The notes: generated by a model from the sequence alone, not told the origin. A stretch of DNA of 64,000 nt from Chamaecrista fasciculata (GCA_003254925.1 QANZ01006230.1:4001-68000), one strand, 5' to 3'; numbered from the stretch's first letter, positions 47,001-59,300 are shown. Numbers and translations are program-made.

Positions 47001-48280
47001 ACCAAGCAATGTGGGACTTCAAACGCCCTCCTCACGCCCGACATAGGAGCGTGAAGCCAACGAGTTATTCCTAGAGCAGCCCACATTAAGGCTCATCCAT
47101 CCCACATGCTCAAACTAGGCTCTGATACCATGAAAAACTAGGTCAAGGAGACGAAATAGTAGAGAAGTTAAGGGACTAAAATTAGGTAAAATTGGTCTAC
47201 TGATTCATTTACACAAAAGAGAATATGTACACTTACAAAATAATGAATAGGTAAATAAAGAAGACTAGGAGGACAAAAGGGTCAAAGCCAAAACATAAAA
47301 TATAATTTCTACAAGTTGAGACTGCAGCTAACAGAAAACCTAAAACCAACTACATTCCCAAACTTGTTACGAAGGACAACTAAATATTTAGTCTCCCACG
47401 GGACCCCATATAATACTATGGCAGTTACTGGCTGACGCCGTTAAGTTTTCATGATAATCAACAACAACAACAAAAGAAAGCATGCATATACTAAATGAAT
47501 AGGCATTTTACCGTTGCAACACTCCAAAATCCACTGCACTTTAGGAGCATCAGGACCAGGCAGTCTTACAGTCAAACGATCAATGTTTGCAATGGGGGTC
47601 CTGAAAACTGAACAGATAGCCTAACCAAAGTTTGTCAGCGATACAAACCCCAAATAAATTCAGGTGAAGTGTAAAAGATCATCTCATTTCACACCTTCAG
47701 AAGTACACTAAATTGCACCAGATTGCTGGATACTGTATAGACATCAAAGAAGCCTGGTCTGAGTGTAATGGATTGATATGCAGACCGCGATGAATTGAGA
47801 GTATCGAAAACAATCTGTATGCGGTAATTAAAAAACAAAAACGGTAGAGTGATAGTAGTCAGCGATTACCGTCTCATTTACCGGACCTTAAATAATAATT
47901 ATGCTAGTTTAAAACACGAAATCTAACGGAATTGATGGAGAACTATGTTAATGTAATTTTCGACAAGTAAAAAGTTATGACCTAATCAATAATCATAAAG
48001 TAAGTGAGATATCCCTGAAGCTGATTCTGCGACATGATCAAATGAATCTCACAAACAATAATAATAAAAAAAGAGATAATGAAAATATTTAGAGTTCAAG
48101 GGAGTCGAGTGACAGTGAGAAATAGGGAGGAGCTGTTCGGAGATAGAGTCCAGAAATCGAGACAAAGGAAAATACCTGAGAGGAAGATGCTTGAATAGAA
48201 AGCTCATTTCCGATGCGAGCAAGACAAGAGACGCATCGAGCGAAGGTTTTCAGTGCGTTCTCGCTCAACGTGAACTCCAT
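44099..48280 (-). CDS. RAD9: Checkpoint clamp (9-1-1) subunit RAD9
   Basis: Exons in coding order: 48280-48176, 47814-47695, 47620-47512, 46484-46233, 46166-46054, 45843-45779, 45150-44906, 44837-44681, 44367-44327, 44241-44099 (1350 nt, 449 residues). The start MEFTLSENALKTFARCVSCLARIGNEL is the first PCNA-like fold of RAD9, followed by LNSSRSAYQSITL and FFDVYTVS. The second fold holds FIVRPQDLNRLLANFQSTLQEITI and PVDVTFSVKELKAFLSFCEG, closing with EPILMAPKFG. The remaining C-terminal tail is polar and ends in an acidic SEDDDDDN stretch and TPPYDEEP. RAD9 forms a ring with RAD1 and HUS1 at damaged DNA and activates ATR signalling and repair. For exon 8 only a GTATCC donor (not the nearby GTCATT) keeps the frame into exon 9. 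Confidence 0.92.
46925..47460 (-). mobile_element. LTR-retrotransposon (TRIM-like) remnant in RAD9 intron
   Basis: On the minus strand 47130-47118 reads TGGTATCAGAGCC, the usual primer-binding site complementary to initiator tRNA-Met. It is preceded by what would be the end of an LTR and followed by short non-coding internal sequence with 'aatgtgggac'-type motifs often seen in small LTR elements. No reading frames and no second LTR were identified, so it is treated as an old broken fragment inside the intron between exons 3 and 4. Confidence 0.4.
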
Positions 48281-50374
48281 TTTCTGCTCTCTCTGTGTCT
48301 GGCGCGAAAGAGGAACGATCGAATTTAGGGTTGGCCCTTTGGCGGGAAGGCTATATATGTGGTAGTAACCAACTGGACTTGACGGACGAATGCTGAACGA
48401 TTCGAATTCCCAATGACACCCATCTAATATTATGTTATTCCACATTTACCCCGGTACTTGGTGTGGCTGTGAAACTTAAGTCACAGTTTTCTATATGCAT
48501 TTTTATTTACAGCTATACTAAACGCTAACTTTTTTTATTCTCCATATATATTAACATTTCAATCTCTAAAATATTATTAAACTGAAAATTTAAAATTTAA
48601 AATATTAAAATATATAATTTAATTCTTAAAATAATTAAATTGTATTCTTATCAATTTTTTTAATAAATAAAACGTATATTCTTTATTTTATAACAAATTA
48701 ATAAGTATATTATTTAATTTTTTTAAGGACTGAATTGTTAATTAAATAGTTGCTCAAATATTGAATTTTTAGTTTATTTTAAAAAATATATATATAACGT
48801 ATGACCTTTTTAAACCCAACATAAAGAAAAGCCTTTGTCAAGTATTATTGAGTTATAAAAAAAAAACCCAAAAAAAAAAAACTTGTATTTTACAGTTTTA
48901 CTAATCTAATTCAACAAATTTAACTGGGAATGCTGCAAACATGGAATATCGATGGGAAGCTTGGATAAGAAGTTAGACAGTGGATAGATGGAATCAGGTT
49001 CTTTTTATGTGAATTGGTGATTTGAATGTTGTCCTTCAATGTTAGAGTGAGAATATGCTCGATCATTGGGATATACATGCAAGCCAAAGCATTTTGATTG
49101 AATGATATCACTTCAATGCTTTTTACGATAATCTTTTGGAGTCTTTTCATCCATACGAGTATGAGTTATGACTATACATTATTTCACAAAGCTAGTCTAG
49201 CTACAAACAACTAGCTAACTCATTCCATAGTGGATCATTGCTTTCTTTGAATCCACTTGGTTTTGGGTTCGATGCTAGTAATCTGGTATGGTCACTCTAT
49301 ACTCTGCTTCTCAAATTCCATCAAAACACCACAGTCTACAAAGAGAAAAATCAAACAAAGCAAAACAAAATGTTTTTCTAAATATTGCGTTTGCACTTCA
49401 ACAGATGACTGCCTTTTCAAAGAAACGAACATTACATAAATTAATATTCTTGAGATGAGCTGGAAATCGCTACTACCAAATCTGGAACTATTTGGTGGAC
49501 TAAATTGCTGTTTATTATGAAATAATATCTTTCCAACAAACTTTTGGGGGGATATCGAGTCTTCCCTACACACAAAAAGGACAATTTTATGGGAAGATTA
49601 AAGCATTAAAGCCTTAAAAAGGCCTCATCATTTCCATTCAAACCTATGATGCTCCCTACTCTAAAAATAGTGTCGTACGCGCATTCATATAAAATACTCT
49701 TGGTACTTTAAAATATTATGAGATTTAAATTTTTATATTTATTTTAAAAATTTCACAATATTTTTGTCTAATTTTATTTTTGATATATTAGAACTTCATT
49801 TTATTTATATTAATAATAAACAAAACATTCATATTTTTATAAAAAATATTATATAAATTTATATTTTATAACGTTGTATTTAAATATATGACATTAATGA
49901 TTATTTGATAACTGGATTGCATGTCTCAACTTATAACATCTCTGAAATGTTTAATCAGTCAAAGTTTACCATTTCAACCTCTAATTGCCACGTACATTAC
50001 TCAAATCGTTTTCTTCATAAGCCGTCGATAATTTTTAGCTCACATCACCTCACATAAAAGTATTCCTTCTTACATATATATCAGAGCAGCATCTAAAAAG
50101 CCACAAAAGCAAAGTGAGATAAGCGAATATGGGGTAGATCGTGATTTCGAAGCTTACCAAGTGTTCTTTTTCACCATACTTTTTTAGTCCCCTGTTAAAA
50201 CTATACTCATATAATTGTTGATAAGTGTAGAGAAAAGTTTGTAAAATAACTATGGAAATTGAAGATATTAATTTAAACTTATACAAAAAGAAAAGCTAAA
50301 TACTAATATTACAAAATCATCCCTCATACAGTCATACTAGTTGAATGCGTTAAGTCGTTAATTAACCCCCTTGC
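48281..50374. other. AT-rich intergenic DNA with possible LINE-like trace
   Basis: No gene is supported. About 48925-49260 gives interrupted plus-strand readings such as GDLNVVL and HWDIHA that faintly recall the endonuclease domain of plant LINEs, but the similarity is too weak to claim. The rest is AT-rich and featureless. Confidence 0.25.
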
Positions 50375-51642
50375 TCAGACGACAGCACAACCATTTGGAT
50401 TTTCGTCGCTAAACAATTCAAATGTATCCGACGGTTGTGATGTAAACGATTCCGAATCGTACAGTGGAGGTTCAATCTCTGTGTCGACGACACCTGGATA
50501 TGAAATTCCCGGGGAGGTATGAAACGCTGCGTTGCAGACGCTGGGATACCCTGTGTGATAGCTCACCGTATACACTGGAGCCGCATAGTAATGCGTTGGA
50601 TACTTATGGTAGATGTGATGACGTGGAGGACTCTGATTGGCCGAGTTTGGAATCGGAACTGGTCCATGGCCTTGAATAACCTGAGTTTGGTTCGCCGGAA
50701 TATCGCCGGCGGCATGCTCACCACCGTCGTTGTTCCCATTGTTATTACCTTTTTGCCCCTTCTTTTTCTTCTTTTTACCGCCACCGCCACTTTTTTCATT
50801 GCCGGCTTCATTTTCGTTACATCCCTGCACGGCGATGCTAACTTTTTTCTCCGGCGGAGGGTCACCGGCTAATACAGTCACAGTTTGCTTCATCTCCGGC
50901 TTTGGTTCTTGGAATTGTACACCGCTTTTACAGGTTGCACATCCTTCACTGTTTTTTTTATTGGGGTTGTCACCTTCGGCAACTTTAACTTTTTCTTGTT
51001 CGCTTTCATTGTTCTGGTTGTTCTCTTCGCTGCTTTCTGGATCGCTCTGTTTCTCTTTGTTCTCTGAATTTGATTGCTTCTTCTTTTTCGAATCCGCTTT
51101 CTCAGGCCATAGCTCTGCATGTTTTCCTGTCTTTGTTAGTTTCTTTATCAGTGTCTCGCTGTCTACGTTCCCTGTTACCACCACTTTTTGTTTCCTCAAA
51201 TCAATGTTTATGTTGTAAACGCCTGAGTAAAGGCGAAGCTTGAAATTTCAGTAAAACTATGATGAACATGAATTCTGGAAATCCTATGTTATTACTAATA
51301 TTTGAGAAACAGAGTAATATAGAAGAGACATGGATGAAATCAAATAAAGAAACAAAAAGAGTTAAAACTTGGGAGATTAGTAGTATTACTATTACCATCT
51401 ATACTCTGTAGAATTTTTTTGACTTTCTTCTTGCAGCCTTCGCAGTGAATGGAGACTTTTAACACACAAGTCTGCGAGTGAAACAGAGAAGGAAGAGCCT
51501 CAGAACCTGATACACTCAAGACTTGTTAAACAGATGAACATGCCCAAATGTTAATTTAAATATACCTTACCTTGCATAAGAGGGGTTCTAATTGTTCTTC
51601 AACTTCTTTCACTTCCACTTTTGCAGTTTCTGTTGCAGCCAT
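50375..51642 (-). CDS. Heavy-metal-associated isoprenylated plant protein (HIPP)
   Basis: Exons in coding order: 51642-51571, 51471-51396, 51222-50375 (996 nt, 331 residues). Residues 25-90 form one HMA domain (CVLKVSIHCEGCKKKVKKIL, NINIDLRKQKVVVTGNVDSE), with the metal-binding pair in CEGC. A long Lys/Glu/Asn-rich segment, a poly-Gly/Lys stretch (GGGGKKKKKKGQKG) and a Pro/His/Tyr-rich segment follow. It ends in CAVV, a CaaX box for isoprenylation. Such proteins bind soft metals and are anchored to membranes or sent to the nucleus; HIPPs act in metal and stress responses. A single HMA with a long disordered tail matches the usual HIPP layout. The polybasic tract before the C-terminal part could also act as a nuclear signal. 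Confidence 0.95.
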
Positions 51643-52474
51643 TCGGATTTCTGAAACCGATGAGAATTAATGCTTCAAAAGTAAAGAAAATAAGGCTTTG
51701 AGATATTGGCCTGAAACAAATAGCAGAAAAAGGAAAAGAAGGGCCTTGTGAAGGTAAAAAATGTGGACAAGAGGATTCGGTCTCAAAATAGTAGGAGAAA
51801 GAAAGAAGAGGTCTATGAAAAATAAAATTTGTGCTGTGGGCAGTGGACACCTGCCATTATCAATTTAGCATTTGATCCCTCACCGCTACTTTTTCTTCTT
51901 TTGCCGATCAATATCTGATTCTTTCTCAATGTAGATTTTTCTTAATTTCTTTCAGAATATTATTATTAGCACATTAGGAGACAACAGTTTTCGTATTAGC
52001 TTCATGCATATTATACTGGAATCTCTACCTTGTTGAGTTATACAGAAGCACGTAATGTTTACAATTCTTGATGAAAACAGTTACGTATTAGAAACAAGAA
52101 AAAAAGAAAAATACAGATTAATTCATTTGAATATGACCTGAATTGCCAAACAAAATTAATGATTACTTCCTATGTGCCTTAGACTCTTTTCCTCTGTACC
52201 TTCTGTTTATCTCTAGACCTGTTCGTAGGATGTGGGTGCTCATGTTTTCTTTTCTTTTTTTTTTTTTTAAGAAACTCTACTCGTAAATTATCCAATATTA
52301 TAACTTAGGCCGAGTAAAATCTAAACATGTCTAAATATTATCCAATGTGTCATTAAATTCTTTCACTCATTGTTTTCAGTTAGGGGTGCACACGAGAGCC
52401 AGTGGCCCGGTAAACTCGGCCCAGTCTTTTTTCAAGCCAGGCCCGAGTTATACTCATTTTTTAAAAAAATAATA
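51643..52474. other. HIPP upstream region
   Basis: The leader and promoter of the HIPP gene, then AT-rich DNA. Nothing else is recognised, apart from a short 'gagccagtggcccgg' patch at 52390-52440 that may be a hAT-type end fragment. Confidence 0.4.
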
Positions 52475-53056
52475 GGCTTAAATGCACTTTTGGTTCCCTA
52501 ACTTTCACAAAGGTCTCAATTTGGTCCCCTAACTTTTTTTGTTGCAATTTTGGTCCCCTAACTTTCACAAAGGTCTCAGTTTGGTCTCCTAACTTTTTTT
52601 GTTGCAATTTTGGTCCCCTAACTTTTGAAAGCGTCTTACTGTTGGTCCCAAGTGCACTTTTTCCATTCATTATCTGCCGTTAGTGCTGATCTGGTAGGCT
52701 GAGTTGGCTGATGACGTGACAAATATGGGTGAAATGGATTAAAAAATGACCATTATGCGGAGACGTTTTCATTACTTAAAAGTGCACTTGGGACCAATAG
52801 TGAGACGTTTTCAAGAGTTAGGGGACCAAAATTGCAACAAAAAAAGTTAGGGAACCAAATTGAGACCTTTGCGAAAGTTAGGGGACCAAATTGAGACCTT
52901 TGCGAAAGTTAGGGGGACTAAAATTGCAACAAAAAAAGTTAGGGGACCAAATTGAGACTTTTGCGAAAGTTAGGAGGCCAAAATTGCAACAAAAAAAGTT
53001 AAGGGACCAAATTGAGACCTTTGCGTAAGTTAGGGGACCAAAAGTGCACTTAAGCC
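52475..53056. mobile_element. Fold-back Mutator-like element, module-array arms
   Basis: The ends GGCTTAAATGCACTTTTGG and the mirror CCAAAAGTGCACTTAAGCC bound 582 bp. The 9-bp flanks aaaataata (52466-52474) / aaaaaaata (53057-53065) differ at one base. The left arm holds about two and the right arm about three copies of 'ttaggggaccaaa..tgagacctttgcgaaag', showing unequal expansion of modules. The core of about 150 bp has no repeats and no coding capacity. Confidence 0.82.
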
Positions 53057-53149
53057 AAAAAAATATTATTTTTAGGCCCGGTAACTATTCATATTTATAT
53101 TTTCTCATATTGAATATTATTATTTTTTGTATAAAGTATATAAAATTTG

Positions 53150-53487
53150 CAGGCCAAATTATATTTTTGAACTTATAATTTTTGTTCAAATCTTAATTTG
53201 GTCTCATAACTTTTTTGTTGTACTTTTGGTCTAATATCTTTTGATCTGGTTGCAGAATTAATCTTATATCTTTGGGTCAGGTGCATAATCAATCTCATGA
53301 GACTGATGGTGGAACTTTTTGCAAAGTTATAAGATCAATTCTACAACCTAACCAAAAAATATGGGACCAAAAATGATATAGGACCGAATCTGCAACCTGA
53401 GCAAAGATATGAGATTAGAAGTACAACAAAAAAGTTATGAGACCAAATTGAAATCTGAACAAAAATTATGAAACCAAAAGCACACTT
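53150..53487. mobile_element. Small fold-back repeat related to the MULE at 15658
   Basis: The left part (gttcaaatcttaatttggtctcataac, with gatctggttgcagaattaatctt) is mirrored by the right part (ccaaattgaaatctgaac, with accaaaagcacactttc). The modules match those in the arms of 15658-17029. Ends are decayed and no 9-bp duplication was found. Confidence 0.55.
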
Positions 53488-53884
53488 TCACAAAATATAT
53501 ATATATATATTAGTTAAAAATACATAAAATATAAAATTAATCTCAATTAAATTAATATTTTGTTGATAAAAAAATCAAATTAAATCATTTTATTAATATT
53601 AACATCACTCAACTCATGCCGCTGCCATGGTACTACCTAATACATTATCCAATACCCATTCTTGTGGTACAGTACCCAAGACATACCTAATAACTTTAGG
53701 CTTAAAAATTAAGCCTATTTATCCAATACTCGATATTATAAGTTAGTCCAAGTAATTTTGGTTTTTTGATTTAATAGTGTATTTCAGGAATTAGGGACCA
53801 ATTGAAAAATTTGTGCAAATTGTACTTGTAAAATTATAATTTAGTGAAATCCTCTTGTATGTCAGAGATTAGGATTAAATTGTA

Positions 53885-55347
53885 GGCCAAAGTGCGAATT
53901 TGGTTCTTTAACTTTGCTTTAGTTCCCAAATCAGTCCTATAACTTTTTTCCTCTCAGATTTGGTCCCATAAGTTTGAAAAAATTCCCACGGTTAGTCCTA
54001 TCAGTATTTCCGTTAATGCTGATGTGGCATGATGATTGGGATATTGATGTGGCAAAGTGGATTGAAATGGGACCATAATGCAACAAATATTAACATTGTG
54101 AATGTATTTTGTGAATTTGACGAAGAACCTCGTGCCTGCAATACGCCGTCCCCGCCATCGCCATCTCTTTCGGTTGTTGTTGATTCGCCGCGCCACTGTC
54201 GTGAATTCCCGGTCGAAGCTGTCTCCGGTCAGATTCGGCCTCTCTTCCGACAGATCGTATAAATTTCGCGATGATAGTCTCTGAACCGACGACGCCAAAC
54301 CTAGTATGTTTAGTCTGTCGATTCCTTTTGGAGAATCCAAAATGTTGGTTGCATAGTATAAAAACCGAACCGGCCCGGGCGGTTTAACCGGACACCAGAC
54401 CGGTCTGGAGAAACAAAAATACCGTTTATACAGTTGAGCCGGCCAGTCACTGGTTCAACTGGCGGTTGACCCGGTGAATCATGAACCGGTTTGACCCGCC
54501 AAAAATTTGCAAAATTACATATTGACCCTAAAAAATTTTCAAAAAATTACAAATTAGTCCCTGGATACATATTATCTAGGGACTAAAATGAAAACTTAAA
54601 AAAAAATTTGGGTCAATATATAATTTTTACAAAATTTGTTATGGTTAAAATTGCAAAATAGCTCCCAAGGGTACTAAAGTGTTTATTTTTTACTTTATAT
54701 TTAAATTATTGTAAGATATTAATATGTATTTAATGAATATGTATTTTTTAAGTAAACCGACTCAACCGGTTGAACCAGTGACCTAGCGGTTCAACCATTG
54801 AACCAGTGACCCGAGCCTTCCACCGGGTTAATGGCCGGTCCAGTTTTTTGCACTATGGTTGGTTGTTATTCTTGAGATCAACAGAGGCGCGATTTGGCTC
54901 GGACACGCCGATCTTATGTCGATTAGTCCTTTCTCAATCTGTTGCTTCATAAGCGCGAAATCCGTTCGATCTGTCGTACGATCCGTCGCAAGAGAAGCTG
55001 AATCTAACCGGAGACAGCTTCTACCAGGAATTCATGGCGGCGACGGCGAATCAACAACAACCGAAAGATGGCGATGGCGGGGATGGCGTATTGGAGGCCG
55101 ATACTTCGTCAAATTCACAAATTACATTCACAATGTTAATATTTGTTGCACTATGGTCCCATTTCAATTCACTTTGTCACATCAATATCCCAATCATCAT
55201 GCCACATCAAAAAATTGGACGGAAATACTGATAGGACTAATGGAGGGAACTTTTTCAAACTTGTGGGACCAAATCTGAGACGAAAAAAGTTATAGGACTG
55301 ATTTGGGAACTGGAGCAAAGTTATAGGACCGAATTCGCACTTTAGCC
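53885..55347. mobile_element. Large fold-back Mutator-like element with exon-like arms
   Basis: The ends GGCCAAAGTGCGAATTTGG and the mirror of GGCTAAAGTGCGAATTCGG have a perfect 9-bp duplication taaattgta (53876-53884 and 55348-55356). After 200 bp of 'agtcctataac..' modules, the two arms run through GC-rich, exon-like sequence in inverted orientation (about 54110-54340 left, 54870-55130 right). The right copy reads openly for about 139 codons (54859-55278). This looks like duplicated, inverted host gene pieces. The centre is split by the hAT at 54352-54857. Confidence 0.88.
54352..54857. mobile_element. Non-autonomous hAT element nested in MULE
   Basis: The ends CATAGTATAAAAACCGAACCGG and the mirror CATAGTGCAAAAAACTGGACCGG bound 506 bp. 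The 8-bp target duplication gttggttg is perfect (54344-54351 and 54858-54865). The sub-terminal DNA is dense in 'aaccggttgaacc' motifs in both orientations. No transposase is present. It inserted between the two arms of the surrounding fold-back element. Confidence 0.9.
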
Positions 55348-55356
55348 TAAATTGTA

Positions 55357-56396
55357 AATTTTAGGACTAGTTTGCATATTTTAAGTGTTTGTGTTTTGTA
55401 TTGAATAAATTGTATAATTGTAATTGATATGTTAATTAAATATATTTAGTTTGTGGTAAACAAATAAAAAATAGATGATATGAGAGGTTAATTTAATAGA
55501 GTATGGTAAAGGATTAAAATGGAATCATTTGTAAATTACCTAGAAGAAAACTAATAATTAGTTCAATTAAATAATTAAGGGATTAAAATGAGAGAGTAGG
55601 AGAGAATGGGAAATATTAGTAATAAATAAAATTATGAAGGGATAAGTTTGCAATTTGGAGAAATTGTATTTCACAGCATTATGATATAATAACAGCTTGT
55701 AACCTGATTAGGGTTGGAGGGGACTCCAGAGTCCATACCCTGTTTTTATATTTCACAGCACGCACACACAACACTTCATTTTGGGCCGAGTTGCCGCCGT
55801 CCTCGTCGGCTTCTCTTTCTTCTGCACCATAGGTAGCGTTCTCCTCCATTCTTTCTCCATTTCGCTTCTTTCATTTGTATTTCGTTTTGCTGCTAGAAAT
55901 TCCTTGATTTGCTGCTGTTTTTTCTTAGGTTCTTACTGTTCTAATCACCCTAAAATGTTGGTTTAATGTTTGGTTCCATCTTCATCAATTTCGTGGACCC
56001 GATAAACCCATTTGCACAATTTAACTTCTACTTTTTGGTCCAATGTGTACAGCTGCGTTTTTATTTTTTTGTCTAATTTTTCTCGAAATTATTGTTGCAT
56101 AATGATATAATAGCATGTATTTACCATTCCTAATCCATGTGTTGAGGGTTTGACGCAATACCCTTCATTTTCTTCAACCCGATAAACATACGGCAAACGT
56201 GCAATCCTAATTTTTCACTAAACCTCCATGTTTTCTTGAGTTTAATGATTCCATTGAGTTTCCTTGGTAATGTTAATGAATTCTATTGCAATGGTCTTTG
56301 TGTTACTTCTTCCAATTAGCTAATGTTTTCACTTGGTTCCTCTCTTTCGTAGAGTCCCTTGCTCTGCTGCTGCTTTAGAATTAGAACAAACTGAAA
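55357..56396 (+). promoter_or_regulatory. NSN1 upstream region and leader with probable intron
   Basis: After AT-rich DNA (55357-55740), a leader rich in pyrimidines begins near 55770 (gggccgagttgccgccgtcc). A donor AG|GTAGCG at 55832/55833 and an acceptor TTTCGTAG at about 56352 would remove a leader intron of about 0.5 kb just before the ATG at 56397. The leader splice is inferred from consensus only. Confidence 0.45.
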
Positions 56397-59300
56397 ATGG
56401 TGAAGAAGAGCAAGAGTAAGTGAACTTGATTTCCCCGTTTTACTTCGCTGCGTTTTTCCTGAAGCATTATGATATTATAACAGCTTGCTTCATTTACGTT
56501 TTGGCGCATTGTTCTTTTCGCAGAGAGTAAGAGTAAGAGGGTTCCATTGAAGAAAAAGTACAAGATCATAAAAAAGGTGAAAGAGCATCACAAGAAAAAA
56601 GCCAAAGAAGCCAAAAAGCTTGGCTTGAACCGGAAAAGCAAAAATGAGAAGGATCCCGGTATACCCAATGACTGGCCCTTCAAGGAGCAGGAGCTTAAGG
56701 CCCTTGAAGCTCGACGAGCTCGTGTTATTGAGGAATTGGAGCAAAGGAAAGCTGATCGAAAGGAGAGGGTATTGCTTCTTTCTTTTTCTTTACTATATTT
56801 CTATGAAATTAGAGGTTCTATGCATTGCATTACTTAACCAAAATGAAATGACGAGAGTGAATTGGAAATATATCTGAAGTTGTGAAATCGTTGTCTTGTT
56901 TCTAGCAGATTAGAATTCTAGAGACATTTTATATGGACATTGGTTTTGGAACATTAGTCTGGTTTTTTATGATGTTTCTTCTGGGTTCTTATCTGTCAAG
57001 TGTCAATACACCATGGCCGGTTTCAGATATATTGTTAATTTACATGATTTACGTGTATATTTACGCTGCTTTGTTTTACTTGAGTTTAATAGACTAATTA
57101 TAATTTAAACATGAGTTTACTTCTGTACATATTTAGTATATAACTAGTGATTGTAATTTGTAAATTGGTCAATACTTATTACAGTCTAGAAAGAGGAAGT
57201 TGGGCTTGGTAGACGAAGGTGATGTATCCAATTTGGCTGAAACAGCTTCGGTGGAAGGGCAAAGTTTAACTGTAGCAGGGAAAAACCGAGGTATTTTGGT
57301 TTAGTTGGTTGAAGTTCAGTTTAGCTCAACTATATAATTCCCCTTCTCTGATTCGTTAATATTGATTATATTTTATTGCCTTAATCTTTTATAGACAATT
57401 CCGATAGGGCCTTCTACAAGGAGTTGGTCAAGGTCATTGAAGCCTCTGATGTCATACTGGAAGTCCTGGATGCTCGTGATCCCCTAGGGACCCGTTGCAT
57501 TGATATGGAAAAGCTTGTGATGAAATCAGGACCTGATAAGCATCTAGTGTTGCTATTAAATAAAATTGGTAAGTTTCACATCACGTTTTTGTTGTCCTGC
57601 AAAAGTTTGAATAGTTTAGTTCTGCATCTGGTTTCACCTTCGCCAATTATTTTTGCTCTTAATGCAGATCTTGTACCCCGAGAAGCTGTAGAGAAATGGC
57701 TCAAATACCTTAGAGAAGAATTGCCTGCTGTGGCCTTCAAATGCAGCACTCAGGAGCAGAGGTCAAACTTAGGGTGGAAGTCATCAAAAAAAGCCAAATC
57801 AAGTAATCTTTTGCAAACAAGTGATTGTCTTGGAGCTGACACTCTGATTAAATTGTTAAAGAATTACTCTAGAAGCCATGAGGTAACAGAATTATTTGGA
57901 ATAAGGATAACTAAGATTTCCCCTCAAATTAGAGTTTTTTCTTTGAATTTGATCATTGGTGTTTAATGCAATATCATAGTTTAGGTTCAGGCTTTTCTTG
58001 TTCTTGCTGTTTATTTTTTAATTTCCTATGTGTGTCAAGTTGTCAACCAAATCTATGTTCTGCTCATTATAGCCTGGAAGTGTTTACTTGATGTGCATGT
58101 AGGAAATAACCTGGATGATTGGAAATGAAATTCCTGATTTCACTCGGAATAAACCTTGATACATGCCTACCAGGCTCATTTTCATTATGAGCTCCAAAAT
58201 CTTTTGCTTAACCTTAAGTATGTTGGGCCTGCTATCTTTATGCTATGGACTCTTCTTGGTCTGCTGTTAGAGTTCTGGCTTTATTTTTTATTGCACGCAT
58301 TTTTCCTATTTGAGCATACATTCTCGTTGTGGGCTTTTGTTTTACTGAAGCTTGGTAATTTTTGTGTTGTAAATGACCAGTCCATAATAAGCAAAATTTC
58401 TGCATTATAGTGGTTCTCTGTTTCATACATCTATTGTTTTTATAGTTAGTCCTCCTCTATGTATCTATCTTCGGTCTTCATCAATGCATGCCAATGAGTA
58501 TCTGAGACATAATGAAGAGGTTCAGGTATTCTAGTTGCATGTTTGATAGAACTCCTTAGGAAAACTGACTGAAATTATGCTGATATATTAATATTAAGAA
58601 AGGAAGAATGAACTTTTCATCTTATAATAAAATTTCAAAACAAGACCCAAATACACTAAACCTCACTCAACAGCTATGGTGGTAGAGTTTACTGCAAAAT
58701 ATCAATCAGGATGAAGGCAAAAAAACAGAAACATAGTGCCTGACTTTCAAGAGGTTCTCTCCCACTACTGCTCTAATTCTTTCTTCTCCCCCTCCCCCAC
58801 TCCACTCCTATTGATTTAGTATTCCCTAGCAGCCTCTCTTCCCCCTCATCATTCCAAGAAAAAGTTTTCAATAGTGTGCCTGCTTCTTCTTGGCTTTGGA
58901 GGATTCTGCTTTTGATTCGCTCTATTCTTTAATTCATAATTTCATATAGCTTATCTTTTCTTCATCTTATAGTTGATGGTGCTTATATGATTTTCCTCTT
59001 GTCACTTCTATTATTTCCTGTTTTCTTGTTTTTTGTGGGGGTTAAAAGTAATTTTGCATCTTTTAAAATGACAGATCAAGAAGTCAATCACTGTAGGTGT
59101 GATTGGCCTGCCAAATGTTGGTAAGAGTAGTCTCATTAACAGTTTGAAGAGATGCCATGTTGCCAATGTTGGTGCTACTCCTGGCTTAACAAGATCAATG
59201 CAAGAGGTGCAATTAGACCAAAATGTTAAGTTGCTGGACTGCCCTGGTGTTGTTATGCTCAAGTCCCAAGAAAATGATGCTTCTGTAGCCTTACGAAATT

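Noticed and set aside
48925-49260. Possible LINE endonuclease trace
   Set aside because: Only scattered short matches (GDLNVVL, HWDIHA) in an interrupted reading; too weak without a search.
50563-51120. Long open frames on both strands over the HIPP gene (for example 50730-51218 plus, 50563-50865 minus)
   Set aside because: They are out-of-frame shadows of the Lys/Glu/Gly-rich HIPP third exon; the HMA domain and CaaX end identify the true frame.
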